The notes under the pieces: model-generated | The model's input: the letters and a program-made list of their open reading frames with translations, nothing else | The model's database searches: none | Told to the model about the DNA's origin: nothing | Source: an uncultured Tolumonas sp. | Lineage (GTDB): Bacteria > Pseudomonadota > Gammaproteobacteria > Enterobacterales > Aeromonadaceae | DNA: 64,000 bases | Assembly (NCBI RefSeq): GCF_963676665.1 | Contig: NZ_OY781373.1 | Location: 1 to 64,000, forward strand | Direction: 5' to 3' | Shown: positions 50,966-62,239 of the stretch, piece by piece | Layout: each line of letters starts with the position of its first letter | Position numbering within the stretch: the stretch's first letter is position 1 | Translations under genes and position numbers: made by a program

Positions 50966-51652
50966 ATGCGCGTTTATGTTTTACAACACGTTCCTTTCGA
51001 AGAATTAGGTAATATTCAACCTTGGTTAGCGCAACACAACGCTGAAATTCATTATTGCCGTTTATATGCCAATGAGCCGTTACCTGAGGTGGCGGATGTC
51101 GATCTGCTGGTTGTGCTCGGCGGGCCAATGAGTGTGAATGATGAATCGCATTACCCTTGGCTGGTGGCGGAAAAAGCCTTTCTGGCACAGGCTATCGCGG
51201 CGGAAAAACCGATTGTCGGCATCTGTCTGGGTGCCCAATTGATCGCCAGTTGTCAGGGGGCGCGGATTTACTCCAATTACGCCAAAGAGATCGGTTGGTT
51301 TGATATAACCGCAGTGGCAGCATCAGGCGATGTGTTGTCGTTACCCGCGAACATGCATGTCTTTCACTGGCATGGTGAAACCTTCGAATTACCCGCCAAG
51401 GCAGTGTTATTGGCCAGTAGTGTGGCCTGCAATAATCAGATCTTCCAACTCGGTAAGCGCGTGATTGGTCTGCAATGTCATCTGGAAACGACGGCAGAAA
51501 ATGCCCGCAGTATGGTGCTGCATTGTGCCGATGAGCTGACGGGCGGCAGTTTCATTCAAGATGCTGATGAAATTTTAGCAGCCAGCGAAGCGCAATATCA
51601 GCAGCTTGCTGAGTGGATGGCGACTGTTCTCGACTATGTCACACGAAAATAA
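50966..51652 (+). CDS. Class I glutamine amidotransferase domain protein
   Basis: A 228-residue stand-alone GATase-1 protein of the GuaA-like branch: LVVLGGPMSVND, the nucleophile Cys in PIVGICLGAQLIA, and His/Glu of the triad in LQCHLETT. No synthetase domain is attached and the true amide acceptor is unknown. It has no obvious functional neighbour. A hairpin at 51651-51672 overlaps its stop codon. Confidence 0.85.
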   Translation: MRVYVLQHVPFEELGNIQPWLAQHNAEIHYCRLYANEPLPEVADVDLLVVLGGPMSVNDESHYPWLVAEKAFLAQAIAAEKPIVGICLGAQLIASCQGARIYSNYAKEIGWFDITAVAASGDVLSLPANMHVFHWHGETFELPAKAVLLASSVACNNQIFQLGKRVIGLQCHLETTAENARSMVLHCADELTGGSFIQDADEILAASEAQYQQLAEWMATVLDYVTRK

Positions 51653-51672
51653 CGGCCTTGCGACAGGCCGTT
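51651..51672. terminator. Bidirectional hairpin at the end of the amidotransferase gene
   Basis: AACGGCCT (51651-51658) pairs with AGGCCGTT (51665-51672), loop TGCGAC. The plus-side tail is AATTATC; the minus-side tail is ATTTTCG, so it also closes the small remnant on the minus strand. Confidence 0.65.
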
Positions 51673-51683
51673 AATTATCAACG

Positions 51684-51838
51684 TTATTTAACTAACGTTT
51701 CCACCAGATCTAAACGCACGCGCCACTTTCAATGTGGATCGCCGGAGGTTCTTGCGCGGTAGCGCTGGAGACAGAAAACTATGTGCTGGCAGTAAGAATC
51801 GCCATCATATAAGCCCTCGTACCTTGATTTAACCTCAT
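51684..51838 (-). pseudogene. Remnant of a small exported-protein gene
   Basis: On the minus strand GGAG (51847-51850) precedes an ATG at 51838 by 8 nt. The first codons encode a signal-peptide-like stretch (MRLNQGTRAYMMAILTAST) that is cut by a TAG at 51779-51781. The same frame then reads FSVSSATAQEPPAIHIESG up to a TAG at 51710-51712. A +1 frame gives a plausible C-terminus RVRLDLVETLVK followed by TAA (51684-51686) and the hairpin at 51651-51672. A nonsense mutation plus a frameshift is the simplest reading. I cannot name the family. It fills the first part of the 434-bp gap 51653-52086. Confidence 0.45.
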
Positions 51839-51895
51839 GCTGAATTCTCCGGATGATTAAAAGTTGTCCTCAATGCTCATTTGTCTACCCAAAAC

Positions 51896-51909
51896 AGAAA
51901 CCGGTTACA
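51896..51909. promoter_or_regulatory. AscG-type operator 1 (ascFB promoter)
   Basis: AGAAACCGGTTACA, a near-palindrome with core AACCGGTT. It is centred 89 bp upstream of operator 2. Confidence 0.7.
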
Positions 51910-51945
51910 TTTTGGCTAAATACACAGTCTCTGCCGGACTATCTT

Positions 51946-51961
51946 TGCGATTGTCATCACA
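51946..51961. promoter_or_regulatory. CRP-like site of the ascFB operon
   Basis: TGCGA-TTGTCA-TCACA matches the CRP consensus TGTGA-N6-TCACA with one mismatch, and the flanks (CTT, AAA) also fit. It lies between the two operators, the expected place for catabolite activation of a sugar operon. Confidence 0.6.
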
Positions 51962-51984
51962 AAAATGATCACTTTATGTAGTTG

Positions 51985-51998
51985 TGCAACCGGTTGCA
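51985..51998. promoter_or_regulatory. AscG-type operator 2 (ascFB promoter)
   Basis: TGCAACCGGTTGCA, a perfect 14-bp palindrome, 89 bp upstream of the ascF start codon. Confidence 0.75.
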
Positions 51999-52086
51999 TT
52001 TTATTGTATCAATAAGACAGAGGCCGTGAGCCATCTGTCATAACCAATAAAAAACAGACTGGTTATTAAGCCATAGAGGTTTTCAC

Positions 52087-53493
52087 ATGAGTTATTCAGG
52101 TTTGGCAAAAACAATTCTGCAGCTGGTTGGTGGCGCAGAAAATGTCGATGCGTTAGTGCATTGCGCGACCCGTTTGCGGTTTACGCTGCATGACAATGGC
52201 GTGGCAAAAAAAGCGGAATTACAAAAATTAGATGGTGTATTAAGCGTTGTCGAGAGTGGTGGTCAGTTTCAGGTGATTGTTGGCAGTCATGTCTCGCATG
52301 TTTACAAAGAGTTAACGAGTTTACTGAGTGGTGGCTCTTCGGCGGCGGTTAGCAGCAGTGCGCCACGTAGCGAAAGCAAAACGAAAGGCCCATTGGCGGC
52401 ACGTATTTTTGAAGTGGTGTCAGGCAGCTTCTCACCGTTAATTGGTGCGATGGCGGGTGCCGGTATGATCAAAGCGTTGCTGGCCGTACTGGTGATGCTG
52501 AAATGGATCGATCCGGCCAGCAGCTCTTATCTGGTGTTAGCGGCGGCCGCGAATTCGGTGTTCTACTTCCTGCCGGTGCTGCTGGGTATCTCTGCAGCGA
52601 CGAAAATGGGGGCAAACGGTTATGTCGGTGGTGCTATTGGTGCGGCGCTGCTGGAACCTAATTTTACCGGTTTGATTGGCTCACATACCGCGACTTTTTT
52701 TGGTATTCCAGTAGTGGCGATCAACTACGCGTCGACCGTATTCCCGGTGTTTATCGCGGTGGCAATTCTGGCGGTGCTGGAGAAATTCCTGAAACGCGTC
52801 TGCCCGCATAACATTCAGATGTTTATGGTGCCGATGCTGTGTCTGTTGGTGGTAGTGCCAATGACTGTGTTGGCGTTCGGCCCGTTTGGTGTCTATGTCG
52901 GCGATCTGATTGCCGCGGGTATCAACTGGCTGAGTGCACACAGCGGTATTCTGACCGGTGCCGCAATCGGTGGTTCCATGATGTTCCTCGTGGTGTTGGG
53001 TCTGCATTGGGGCATCGTGCCTATCATCATTGCTAACCTGGGCGCCGGTGGCGATCCGATCGCAGCTATGTGGGCACCAGCTACCTTCGCCCAGATGGGT
53101 GTGGCACTGGCCATCTTCCTGCGCAGTAAAGATGTCAATGTGAAAGCACTGGCTGGCCCGGCGACAGTAACCGGCCTGCTGGCAGGTGTTACTGAACCTA
53201 TCATCTACGGCCTGATCATGCGTTTCCGTCGCACCATTCCGATTGTGGTGATCGCCGGGGCCATTGGTGGCGCATTGAACGGTGCTTTCCAAGCGAAACT
53301 GACCGCATTTGCCTTCCATAGCTTGCTATCCATCCCAGTTTTCACGCCAGTCCTGCAATATGCTATTGGAATTGGAACCGGTTTCGGTCTGGCGCTCTTG
53401 CTGACGCTGATGTTCGGTTTTGAGAATAGACCCGTCAAAGCTGATAGCCAAAGAAAACCAATGGCAACGACGGCTGCTGTTGCAACTAACTGA
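52087..53493 (+). CDS. ascF: PTS beta-glucoside-specific EIIBC component (AscF-like)
   Basis: A 468-residue sugar transporter. The EIIB domain (residues 1-80) has phosphocysteine Cys26 in VHCATRLRF, and the EIIC membrane domain of about ten helices (about 105-450) includes ITGVTEPIIYGL-like motif TGLLAGVTEPIIYGLIM. There is no EIIA domain, as in AscF of E. coli, so phosphate must come from another EIIA (for example Crr). It is expected to import and phosphorylate arbutin, salicin, cellobiose or similar beta-glucosides. It is the first gene of a two-gene operon with ascB, under two AscG-type operators and a CRP-like site. Confidence 0.92.
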   Translation: MSYSGLAKTILQLVGGAENVDALVHCATRLRFTLHDNGVAKKAELQKLDGVLSVVESGGQFQVIVGSHVSHVYKELTSLLSGGSSAAVSSSAPRSESKTKGPLAARIFEVVSGSFSPLIGAMAGAGMIKALLAVLVMLKWIDPASSSYLVLAAAANSVFYFLPVLLGISAATKMGANGYVGGAIGAALLEPNFTGLIGSHTATFFGIPVVAINYASTVFPVFIAVAILAVLEKFLKRVCPHNIQMFMVPMLCLLVVVPMTVLAFGPFGVYVGDLIAAGINWLSAHSGILTGAAIGGSMMFLVVLGLHWGIVPIIIANLGAGGDPIAAMWAPATFAQMGVALAIFLRSKDVNVKALAGPATVTGLLAGVTEPIIYGLIMRFRRTIPIVVIAGAIGGALNGAFQAKLTAFAFHSLLSIPVFTPVLQYAIGIGTGFGLALLLTLMFGFENRPVKADSQRKPMATTAAVATN

Positions 53494-53554
53494 TTTTATA
53501 AGGCTTAACCAGCTAATGGTGAAGCTTGATCCCTTTCAGGTACGGAGAAATTAA

Positions 53555-54964
<1,410 letters not shown>

Positions 54965-54988
54965 TTCATTGCTGGTTGTTATGACCGA

Positions 54989-55013
54989 AGGCTCCTGTAA
55001 AGGGGCCTTTTTT
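54989..55013 (+). terminator. Rho-independent terminator after ascB
   Basis: AGGCTCC (54989-54995) pairs with GGGGCCT (55002-55008, one G-U pair), followed by six T. Confidence 0.82.
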
Positions 55014-55115
55014 ATGTCAAACGAATACATCAACCTTCATTTGTCGATTTTGTGTACGCAGATCACAAAACATCCTGCCCGTTACATTCCGCTTACGTTT
55101 TGCGAAATAACTCAC

Positions 55116-55129
55116 AGAAACCGGTTTCA
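55116..55129. promoter_or_regulatory. AscG-type operator 3 (chb promoter)
   Basis: AGAAACCGGTTTCA, with a perfect 12-bp palindromic core GAAACCGGTTTC. It is centred 27 bp from operator 4. Confidence 0.75.
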
Positions 55130-55142
55130 GTGTGTGGGAAGA

Positions 55143-55156
55143 TGCAACCGGTTGCA
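55143..55156. promoter_or_regulatory. AscG-type operator 4 (chb promoter)
   Basis: TGCAACCGGTTGCA, identical to operator 2, 70 bp upstream of the chbB start codon. Confidence 0.75.
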
Positions 55157-55225
55157 GAGTTGCTTGGGGGCACCTGCACAACAACACACATTAGAATATC
55201 TGGGGAAACCCTGGGGTTAGACACT

Positions 55226-55531
55226 ATGAAAAAGATTTTCTTATGCTGCGCCGCTGGTATGTCAACCAGCATGGTGGTCAACAAAATGAAACAGGCTGCT
55301 GCTCAAAAAGGCATTGAAGCCGAAATCATTGCAGTCGCCATGGAAGAGTTCGATAGCACGTTACCAAAGTTCGACTGTTGTCTGCTTGGGCCGCAAATTA
55401 AATACAAATTTGAAGAGTTCAAAAAGAAAGCAGAAGCGGCAGGCAAACCCATTGCCGTGATCAACAGCATGGATTACGGCATGATGCGCGGCGATAAGAT
55501 CCTCGCTGATGCATTGGCAATGATGCAATAA
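55226..55531 (+). CDS. chbB: PTS cellobiose-type EIIB component
   Basis: A 101-residue cytoplasmic EIIB of the lactose/cellobiose family. The phosphocysteine is Cys8 in LCCAAGMSTSMVV, and the remainder forms the expected alpha/beta fold. I chose the ATG at 55226; an upstream in-frame ATG at 55052 would run through the operators and adds residues unlike the family. It is the first gene of chbBCA. Confidence 0.94.
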   Translation: MKKIFLCCAAGMSTSMVVNKMKQAAAQKGIEAEIIAVAMEEFDSTLPKFDCCLLGPQIKYKFEEFKKKAEAAGKPIAVINSMDYGMMRGDKILADALAMMQ

Positions 55532-55554
55532 CAGACACAGTCAGGGAGACTCTT

Positions 55555-56865
55555 ATGTCTAACGCATTTTTTGATTTTATCGAAAATAAAATCAGCCCAA
55601 TCGCGGCACGCGCGGGCACTCAACGCCATATCATGGCCGTTCGTGATGGTTTCATCGGCGCAATGCCATTCATGATTGTAGGTTCATTCCTGCTCGTGTT
55701 TGCCTTCCCACCATTTTCTCCTGATACCACTTTTGGCCTTGGCCAGTGGTGGTTGGCAATGTCTAAGCAATATTTCAATGAAATCATGACGCCATTTAAT
55801 ATGTCGATGGGGATCATGGCCTGTTACATCAGTGCGGGTATTGCTTATAACTTGGCACAGAGCTACAAAATTGACGCGTTCCCTTGCGCCATGTTGTCGC
55901 TGATGACCTTCCTGCTGATTGCAGCGCCGATGAAAGATGGCACGTTGCCAGCGAATTTCTTGGGCGGCACCGGTATTTTCACTACCATCATTGTCGGTAT
56001 CTATGTAACCGAGCTGATGCGTTTCCTGAAAGTACGCAATATCGGTATCAAACTGCCGGAACAAGTACCGGAAAAAATTCGTCAGTCCTTCAATCTGCTG
56101 ATCCCAGCATTGATTGTGATCCTGACCATTTACCCACTGAACCTGTTTGTACAGCATCAGTTTGGCATGATCCTGCCAGATGCCATCATGGCGATTTTCA
56201 AACCGTTGATCTCTGCAGCTGACTCACTGCCTGCGATCCTGTTTGCAGTATTCCTTTGTCATATTTTGTGGTTTGCCGGCATCCATGGTGCGGCGATTGT
56301 CGGTGGTATTCTGCAACCATTCTATCTGGTAAACCTGGGCCTGAACCAAGCGGCACTGGCGGCTGGTCAACCGTTGCCACACATCTTTGTTGAACCATTC
56401 TGGTCATTCTTCATCGTGCTGGGTGGTTCAGGTGCAACGTTAGGTCTGGTATTGCTCTATACCCGCAGTAAGTCAGCGCATCTGCGTGCGATTGGCAAAC
56501 TGGGTATCGTGCCTGCCTGCTTCAACATTAATGAACCGGTGATTTTCGGTAGCCCAATCGTAATGAACCCAATCCTGTTTTTCCCATTTGTAGTTGCACC
56601 GATGGTGAATGCCACGATTGCCTGGTTTGCTGCAACGTCAGGTCTGATTGGTAAAGTCATTTCGTTAGTACCTTGGACTGCCCCTGCACCAATTGGCGCA
56701 GCATGGGGGGCGGGTTGGATGATGACCAACGGACTGCTGGTTATCACACTGATTGTCATAGACCTCTTGATCTACCTGCCATTCTTCAAAGTGTATGAAA
56801 AACAATTGTTGGCTCAAGAAGCGGAAAACGAAGCAGACATGCATGCTCAGCCTGACGCAGCGTAA
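55555..56865 (+). CDS. chbC: PTS cellobiose-type EIIC permease
   Basis: A 436-residue membrane component with about ten helices. GFIGAMPFMIVGSFLLVFA near the N-terminus, FAGIHGAAIVGGI and the substrate-binding ACFNINEPVIFGSPIV loop (NEP motif) are the cellobiose/diacetylchitobiose EIIC signature. GGGAG precedes the ATG. It works with ChbB and ChbA. The exact disaccharide cannot be told; the AscG-type operators point to beta-glucosides. Confidence 0.94.
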   Translation: MSNAFFDFIENKISPIAARAGTQRHIMAVRDGFIGAMPFMIVGSFLLVFAFPPFSPDTTFGLGQWWLAMSKQYFNEIMTPFNMSMGIMACYISAGIAYNLAQSYKIDAFPCAMLSLMTFLLIAAPMKDGTLPANFLGGTGIFTTIIVGIYVTELMRFLKVRNIGIKLPEQVPEKIRQSFNLLIPALIVILTIYPLNLFVQHQFGMILPDAIMAIFKPLISAADSLPAILFAVFLCHILWFAGIHGAAIVGGILQPFYLVNLGLNQAALAAGQPLPHIFVEPFWSFFIVLGGSGATLGLVLLYTRSKSAHLRAIGKLGIVPACFNINEPVIFGSPIVMNPILFFPFVVAPMVNATIAWFAATSGLIGKVISLVPWTAPAPIGAAWGAGWMMTNGLLVITLIVIDLLIYLPFFKVYEKQLLAQEAENEADMHAQPDAA

Positions 56866-56895
56866 TTCAGAATTAATAAAGTTGGAGATGTAGAA

Positions 56896-57225
56896 ATGGA
56901 TATGGAATCAACCGTGATGGAGCTCATCATCAATGCTGGCGAAGCGCGTAGTTGTGCCATGCAGGCACTGCGTGCCGCCAAACAAGGCGATTGGGCGCTG
57001 GTAAATGAACAATTGGCAGAAGCCAGTGCCGCATCAAAGCGCGCTCATGATGTACAAACCACGTTGATTGGCATGGATGAAGGTTGCGGCAAAATTCCGG
57101 TTAACCTGATCATGGTGCATGCACAAGACCACATCATGACCTCCATGCTGGCGCGCGAGATGATTGAAGAGCTGATCGAGTTACACCGTCAGCGTCAAAA
57201 TATTCCAGCCGTCCAAGCCGCGTAA
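56896..57225 (+). CDS. chbA: PTS lactose/cellobiose-type EIIA component
   Basis: A 109-residue three-helix EIIA. Active His75 is in IMVHAQDHIMTS, and Asp78 is the conserved trimer metal ligand of the family. IINAGEARSCAMQALRAAKQGDW is the N-terminal helix signature. It lies 30 bp after chbC. The usual hydrolase gene that follows has been reduced to a fragment (57342-57512). Confidence 0.94.
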   Translation: MDMESTVMELIINAGEARSCAMQALRAAKQGDWALVNEQLAEASAASKRAHDVQTTLIGMDEGCGKIPVNLIMVHAQDHIMTSMLAREMIEELIELHRQRQNIPAVQAA

Positions 57226-57232
57226 TATTAAG

Positions 57233-57283
57233 CTCAGAGAGTATGCCCAATTCAGGGGTGAACATAGCGGCATATTCTCTGAG
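57233..57283 (+). terminator. Long hairpin after chbA
   Basis: CTCAGAGAGTATGCC (57233-57247) pairs with GGCATATTCTCTGAG (57269-57283) over 15 bp with one G-U pair, loop of 21 nt. No T-run follows, so processing or 3'-end protection of the chb mRNA is as likely as termination. Confidence 0.5.
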
Positions 57284-57338
57284 TCTTATGTATCAATAAA
57301 AATATCTGAATAATCAATAAAAACAATATATTCAGTGA

Positions 57339-57512
<174 letters not shown>

Positions 57513-57578
57513 TCGAGTCAGGCATTGGAAATGGTGAGCTCCTGAATATCTTACCTTGTGCGTCCTAACGCCTGTTTT

Positions 57579-57616
57579 GCCGGATTGAACCACCCCGTGT
57601 TCAATCCGGCATTTTT
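57579..57616 (+). terminator. Strong terminator of the former GH1 gene
   Basis: GCCGGATTGAAC (57579-57590) pairs with GTTCAATCCGGC (57599-57610), loop of 8 nt, then ATTTTTG. It ends the chb transcript before the repressor gene. Confidence 0.88.
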
Positions 57617-57720
57617 GTTTATGCCATAAAAACCATGTTGCTTGTAGTTTTTCTCGCCAGTCATGATAATGCTCGTTTGCTGTCGCCAAATGCGTTTGCT
57701 CAGAGGGAGTTTTTCATTTT

Positions 57721-58752
57721 ATGGCCACTATGCTGGATGTTTCGCGTAAAGCGGGCGTCTCTAAATCGACCGTTTCACGTGTTCTGAATGGCACTGCAAA
57801 AATCTCTGAGGCGACCCGTGAAGCGGTGTTTAAGGCAATTGAAGAGCTCAATTACCGACCCAACGTATTAGCGCAATCGCTCTCTAAACAAGAAACCAAC
57901 ACCATTGGTTTAGTGATCCCCCGTGGTACCAATACCTCACAATATTTAGGCTTACTGATAGAGATCTGCCAGGAATTAGCTGATAAAGCCGGTAAATTTC
58001 TGATGATCACTCAGGTCAATGATCAGCCCGATGGTGGCGTTCGCGCGATCCGTTCGCTGGTTGATCGCCGTTGTGATGCGGTGTTGTATTACAACAATTC
58101 ATTTTTCGACCACTATAATATCCGCGGTGATGAGCTGAGTGATTTGATCGATGAACTGCCGGTGCCGCTGGTGGTGATGAACTGTTATTTACCTCGTCAT
58201 CCTGATTATTGTGTCTGGTTTGACCATTCACAAAGCGCCAGAATGCCGGTCGATTTTCTACTGGCGCAAGGGCACAAACGTATTGCCTATATTTCTGGCC
58301 CGCTCAATCAACGTACTGCGCAACTACGTTTGCAAGGCTATCAGCAAGCATTAGCCGATGCCGGTATTGCGTTGGATCCATTGTTGCTGGCGGAAGGCGA
58401 TCGTATGTATAGCGGTGGTTACAGTGCCTGTAATCAGTTATTGCACCGGAAAGTAGATTTCACCGCGATCTGTTGTTTTAACGATGCGACCGCGATCGGG
58501 GCATTAAAAGCACTGCAGGAGCTGGATGTTGCTGTTCCGGCTGAAGTGTCGTTGTTCGGCTTTGACAATGAATCGATGCTTGATTATCTGCATCCCTCTC
58601 TCTGCTCGGTTTCGCTACCGGCGAATACCTTTGTTTCTTCAGCATTTAATTTGTTGATGGCACATCTCAACCACAGTGAATTGCCTACGTTTGATCAAAA
58701 CACCTTCGCCGGTGATTTGGTGATCCGTGGTTCTGTGTGTTCGCAAGATTAA
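57721..58752 (+). CDS. ascG: LacI family repressor of the beta-glucoside/cellobiose genes (AscG-like)
   Basis: A 343-residue LacI-type regulator. The HTH is MLDVSRKAGVSKSTVSRVLN (residues 4-23), with the hinge helix NVLAQSLSKQ at about 55-64 and a periplasmic-binding-like effector domain. MATMLDVSRKAGVSK is close to the start of E. coli AscG. E. coli AscG binds TGAAACCGGTTTCA-type palindromes, and six such sites occur upstream of ascFB, chbBCA and the porin operon, but none upstream of this gene. It is therefore predicted to repress all three units in the absence of sugar, without autoregulation. RBS AGGGAG is 11 nt from the ATG. Confidence 0.9.
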   Translation: MATMLDVSRKAGVSKSTVSRVLNGTAKISEATREAVFKAIEELNYRPNVLAQSLSKQETNTIGLVIPRGTNTSQYLGLLIEICQELADKAGKFLMITQVNDQPDGGVRAIRSLVDRRCDAVLYYNNSFFDHYNIRGDELSDLIDELPVPLVVMNCYLPRHPDYCVWFDHSQSARMPVDFLLAQGHKRIAYISGPLNQRTAQLRLQGYQQALADAGIALDPLLLAEGDRMYSGGYSACNQLLHRKVDFTAICCFNDATAIGALKALQELDVAVPAEVSLFGFDNESMLDYLHPSLCSVSLPANTFVSSAFNLLMAHLNHSELPTFDQNTFAGDLVIRGSVCSQD

Positions 58753-58756
58753 GCAA

Positions 58757-58783
58757 AAAGCCCGCCTTGCAAAACAAGGCGGG
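58757..58783. terminator. Bidirectional terminator between ascG and malM
   Basis: CCCGCCTTG (58761-58769) pairs with CAAGGCGGG (58775-58783). The minus strand carries a T-run (CTTTTTGC), so it serves chiefly the porin-malM operon; on the plus strand the tail is TAAACAAG. Confidence 0.8.
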
Positions 58784-58825
58784 TAAACAAGAGCTGATGA
58801 CGTAAGCTATTGGCTGTTTAAAAAA

Positions 58826-59704
58826 TCATTTCTGTTTCACGGCTTCCACAAAGACCGTTCTTGCATCGTTAAAACCCAATTTCTCCGCTTCTGCAACAAG
58901 TTGCATAGCTTGTTCAATCTGATTGTTCTTAACCGCTTGTTGAATCGCCTGTTGGTAATACTGTTGGGTTTGGGTACTAATCAACCCAGTTTGTTGTCGT
59001 GGGGCAACATTGCTCGTATTCGGTCTGATTTGTGGGGCTTCGCCTGCCGGCATGGCCACGGTTTCGGCTACCACTGGTTGCGTCGATGGATTACTGAATT
59101 TCAACTCGACTGTACCCCAAGGTGAATAAGGTATTTGTAGATCTGGATAAGCTGACGGCACCAAATTCATCGCTCTGGCTTTGAGCTTTTCTGGATGAGG
59201 TAAGGTTAATTTGCGTTGTAAATCAGCGGTGTTTGCGTAAATCAGCATGAAGCGTTCATTAGGTAATAATCGGAATTTGCCACTGAAGCGATTAGAGGAA
59301 AACAGTGTTGCTTCCGTATACGGGAAGGCACTTTCATCTAAAGTTCGGGTTGGATTACGTTGCGCATCCAGCAATAAGATCTGCATTGGCATTGCGCTGC
59401 CAGCAACGATCGACGCAGCAGTCACATCGGCGCCATAAAATTCTACTGGTATTGCTCCGGCATAAAAAGCACTACGGCCAGATGGAAATTGCATAACCTG
59501 TGATGTTGCATCAATAGTCAGATTGCCATTGTGCAACTGTTGCATAGTAATAGAAGAAAAATCAGTACAACAGATAGAAGCCACACTCAAATGCTGTTTG
59601 GCTGCAAGGCTATTATCCGCGTCAAGTTGTGGAGCAACATTTCCCTGGCTGGCACAACCAGACAAAGCAATTGCAGTTAGTATGGTTAAACGCAGTTTCG
59701 TCAT
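58826..59704 (-). CDS. malM: MalM family maltose-operon-type lipoprotein
   Basis: A 292-residue exported protein with a lipobox (ALSGCAS), a conserved MalM body (SICCTDFSSITM, PSGRSAFYAGAIPVEFYGAD, AFPYTEATLFSSNRF, LMLIYA-like RFMLIYANT) and a C-terminal helical tail with QAVKNNQIEQAMQLVAEAEKLGF. E. coli malM is the last gene of malK-lamB-malM and has no firm function. Here it follows a LamB-type porin by 48 bp. I chose the ATG at 59704 with AGGAG 7 nt upstream; the in-frame GTG at 59707 is less likely. Confidence 0.88.
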   Translation of the reverse strand: MTKLRLTILTAIALSGCASQGNVAPQLDADNSLAAKQHLSVASICCTDFSSITMQQLHNGNLTIDATSQVMQFPSGRSAFYAGAIPVEFYGADVTAASIVAGSAMPMQILLLDAQRNPTRTLDESAFPYTEATLFSSNRFSGKFRLLPNERFMLIYANTADLQRKLTLPHPEKLKARAMNLVPSAYPDLQIPYSPWGTVELKFSNPSTQPVVAETVAMPAGEAPQIRPNTSNVAPRQQTGLISTQTQQYYQQAIQQAVKNNQIEQAMQLVAEAEKLGFNDARTVFVEAVKQK

Positions 59705-59752
59705 CACTTAACTCCTGAAAACAGGCTGCACGCAAGGTGCAGCCTGATATTT

Positions 59753-61192
<1,440 letters not shown>

Positions 61193-61319
61193 TTAATTAT
61201 TTCTGATTTAATAAACTTTTATTGATGTTTTGGTATCGGTTATTTGTTTTTATCCACTAAAAATGGTTATTTTGAAAGAGTATTAAATTTCGTTAAGCAG
61301 TGTTTTTGTTATCTCTTTT

Positions 61320-61333
61320 TGCAACCGGTTTCA
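61320..61333. promoter_or_regulatory. AscG-type operator 6 (porin-malM promoter)
   Basis: TGCAACCGGTTTCA in the AT-rich 397-bp gap 61064-61460. The spacing of 196 bp from operator 5 would suit a DNA loop, as for other LacI-type repressors. No gene was seen in this gap. Confidence 0.75.
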
Positions 61334-61460
61334 CATAAATGAAATGAACTTTTGGGATGGTGTATCTGCGGAAATAAGTTGTCTGTTTTTTGCTCTTGTT
61401 ATGAAAAATTTGGTTATGAGAGCCAGCCAAGCCCATAACGGAACTTGGCTATCAAAAATG

Positions 61461-62018
61461 TTACTGTTTCAGGATCTCGTGGGTCGTTAAAACCTGTGCA
61501 AACGTGCCATGCAGTGCTGCAGCCACGGTGGTTTTAACTTGATCGGCAGAAACGGTATTACCACTAAAAGTCAGTGCTTTGGTGGCTGTGGCATCAATAG
61601 CAACTTGCACATCAAAACCTAAGTCGAACGCCGTCCGCGTGGTGGTATCAACACACATATGCGTCATCATGCCGCAGATAATCAGCTGTTCAACTTGCTG
61701 TTGTTGCAGCACTTCGAATAACCCGGTCCCTGCAAAGGAGCTGGGGAAGTGCTTAATCAGCAGGGTTTCATTTTCTGCGGGTAACACGGCCGGATGTAAT
61801 TGTTGTCCTTCGGTGTGTGGCAGGAAAAACGTCGCCGGACGGTTAGGCCGATCGTACATTTCATGCTGAATATGGATCACCGGCCACTGTTGCTGGCGAT
61901 AAAATTGCAGTAACTCGGTGATTTTTGCTAAGGCTTGTTCTGGCTCATGCAAGGCCATTTTGCCACCGGGAAAGTAGTCGTTTTGCACATCAATAATCAA
62001 CAGCGCACTTTTGTTCAT
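61461..62018 (-). CDS. Isochorismatase family cysteine hydrolase
   Basis: A 185-residue hydrolase of the isochorismatase-like fold. The catalytic triad is Asp in LLIIDVQNDYFPGG, Lys in IKHFPSSF and Cys in CGMMTHMCVDTT. Members act on N-carbamoyl compounds, nicotinamide or similar amides; the substrate is unknown. I chose the ATG at 62018 with GGAGATAACC upstream; a longer in-frame start runs through the palindromic repeat at 62037-62162. It is divergent from a GlxA-type regulator, a common pairing. Confidence 0.9.
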   Translation of the reverse strand: MNKSALLIIDVQNDYFPGGKMALHEPEQALAKITELLQFYRQQQWPVIHIQHEMYDRPNRPATFFLPHTEGQQLHPAVLPAENETLLIKHFPSSFAGTGLFEVLQQQQVEQLIICGMMTHMCVDTTTRTAFDLGFDVQVAIDATATKALTFSGNTVSADQVKTTVAAALHGTFAQVLTTHEILKQ

Positions 62019-62036
62019 GGTTATCTCCATTGGTTT

Positions 62037-62162
62037 ATACCCGTCGTACTTGAAGTCGCCGCATCGTTGACGGCGTTCTCTCACCCCAATCACATAGCAT
62101 CTCTATGTTCATGGGGATTCACTCACTTGTCGCCTTGCTGCAACACCAATTACTTTGGGTAT
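62037..62162. repeat. Palindromic intergenic repeat (MITE-like)
   Basis: A 126-bp element flanked by ATACCC and GGGTAT. The ends form imperfect inverted repeats (ATACCCgtcgTAcTTGaaGT against ATACCCaaagTAaTTGgtGT), and an internal hairpin pairs CCCCAATCACATAG with CTATGTTCATGGGG. It sits between the hydrolase start and the AraC-type regulator. It resembles, from memory, a widespread non-coding palindromic repeat of enterobacteria and relatives; no other copy was noticed in this window. The ends read T-A at the outer edge, as expected for insertion into TA. Confidence 0.65.
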
Positions 62163-62239
62163 GCAGTGAAGCTAGATTAAACCGTGGCACTGTTTTACGC
62201 TGTTGGCGTAAATGACATTTTCAGGGTGTAAAACGACAA

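Noticed and set aside
52681..53319. Long minus-strand open frame inside ascF
   Set aside because: It is antisense to a well-conserved PTS gene, has a low-complexity His/Gln/Asp composition typical of a shadow frame, and has no ribosome site.
57769..57784. parS-like half site (GTTTCACGTG) near the start of ascG
   Set aside because: Only the left half and centre match the parS consensus; the sequence encodes the conserved VSRVL of the LacI HTH, so the match is coding coincidence.
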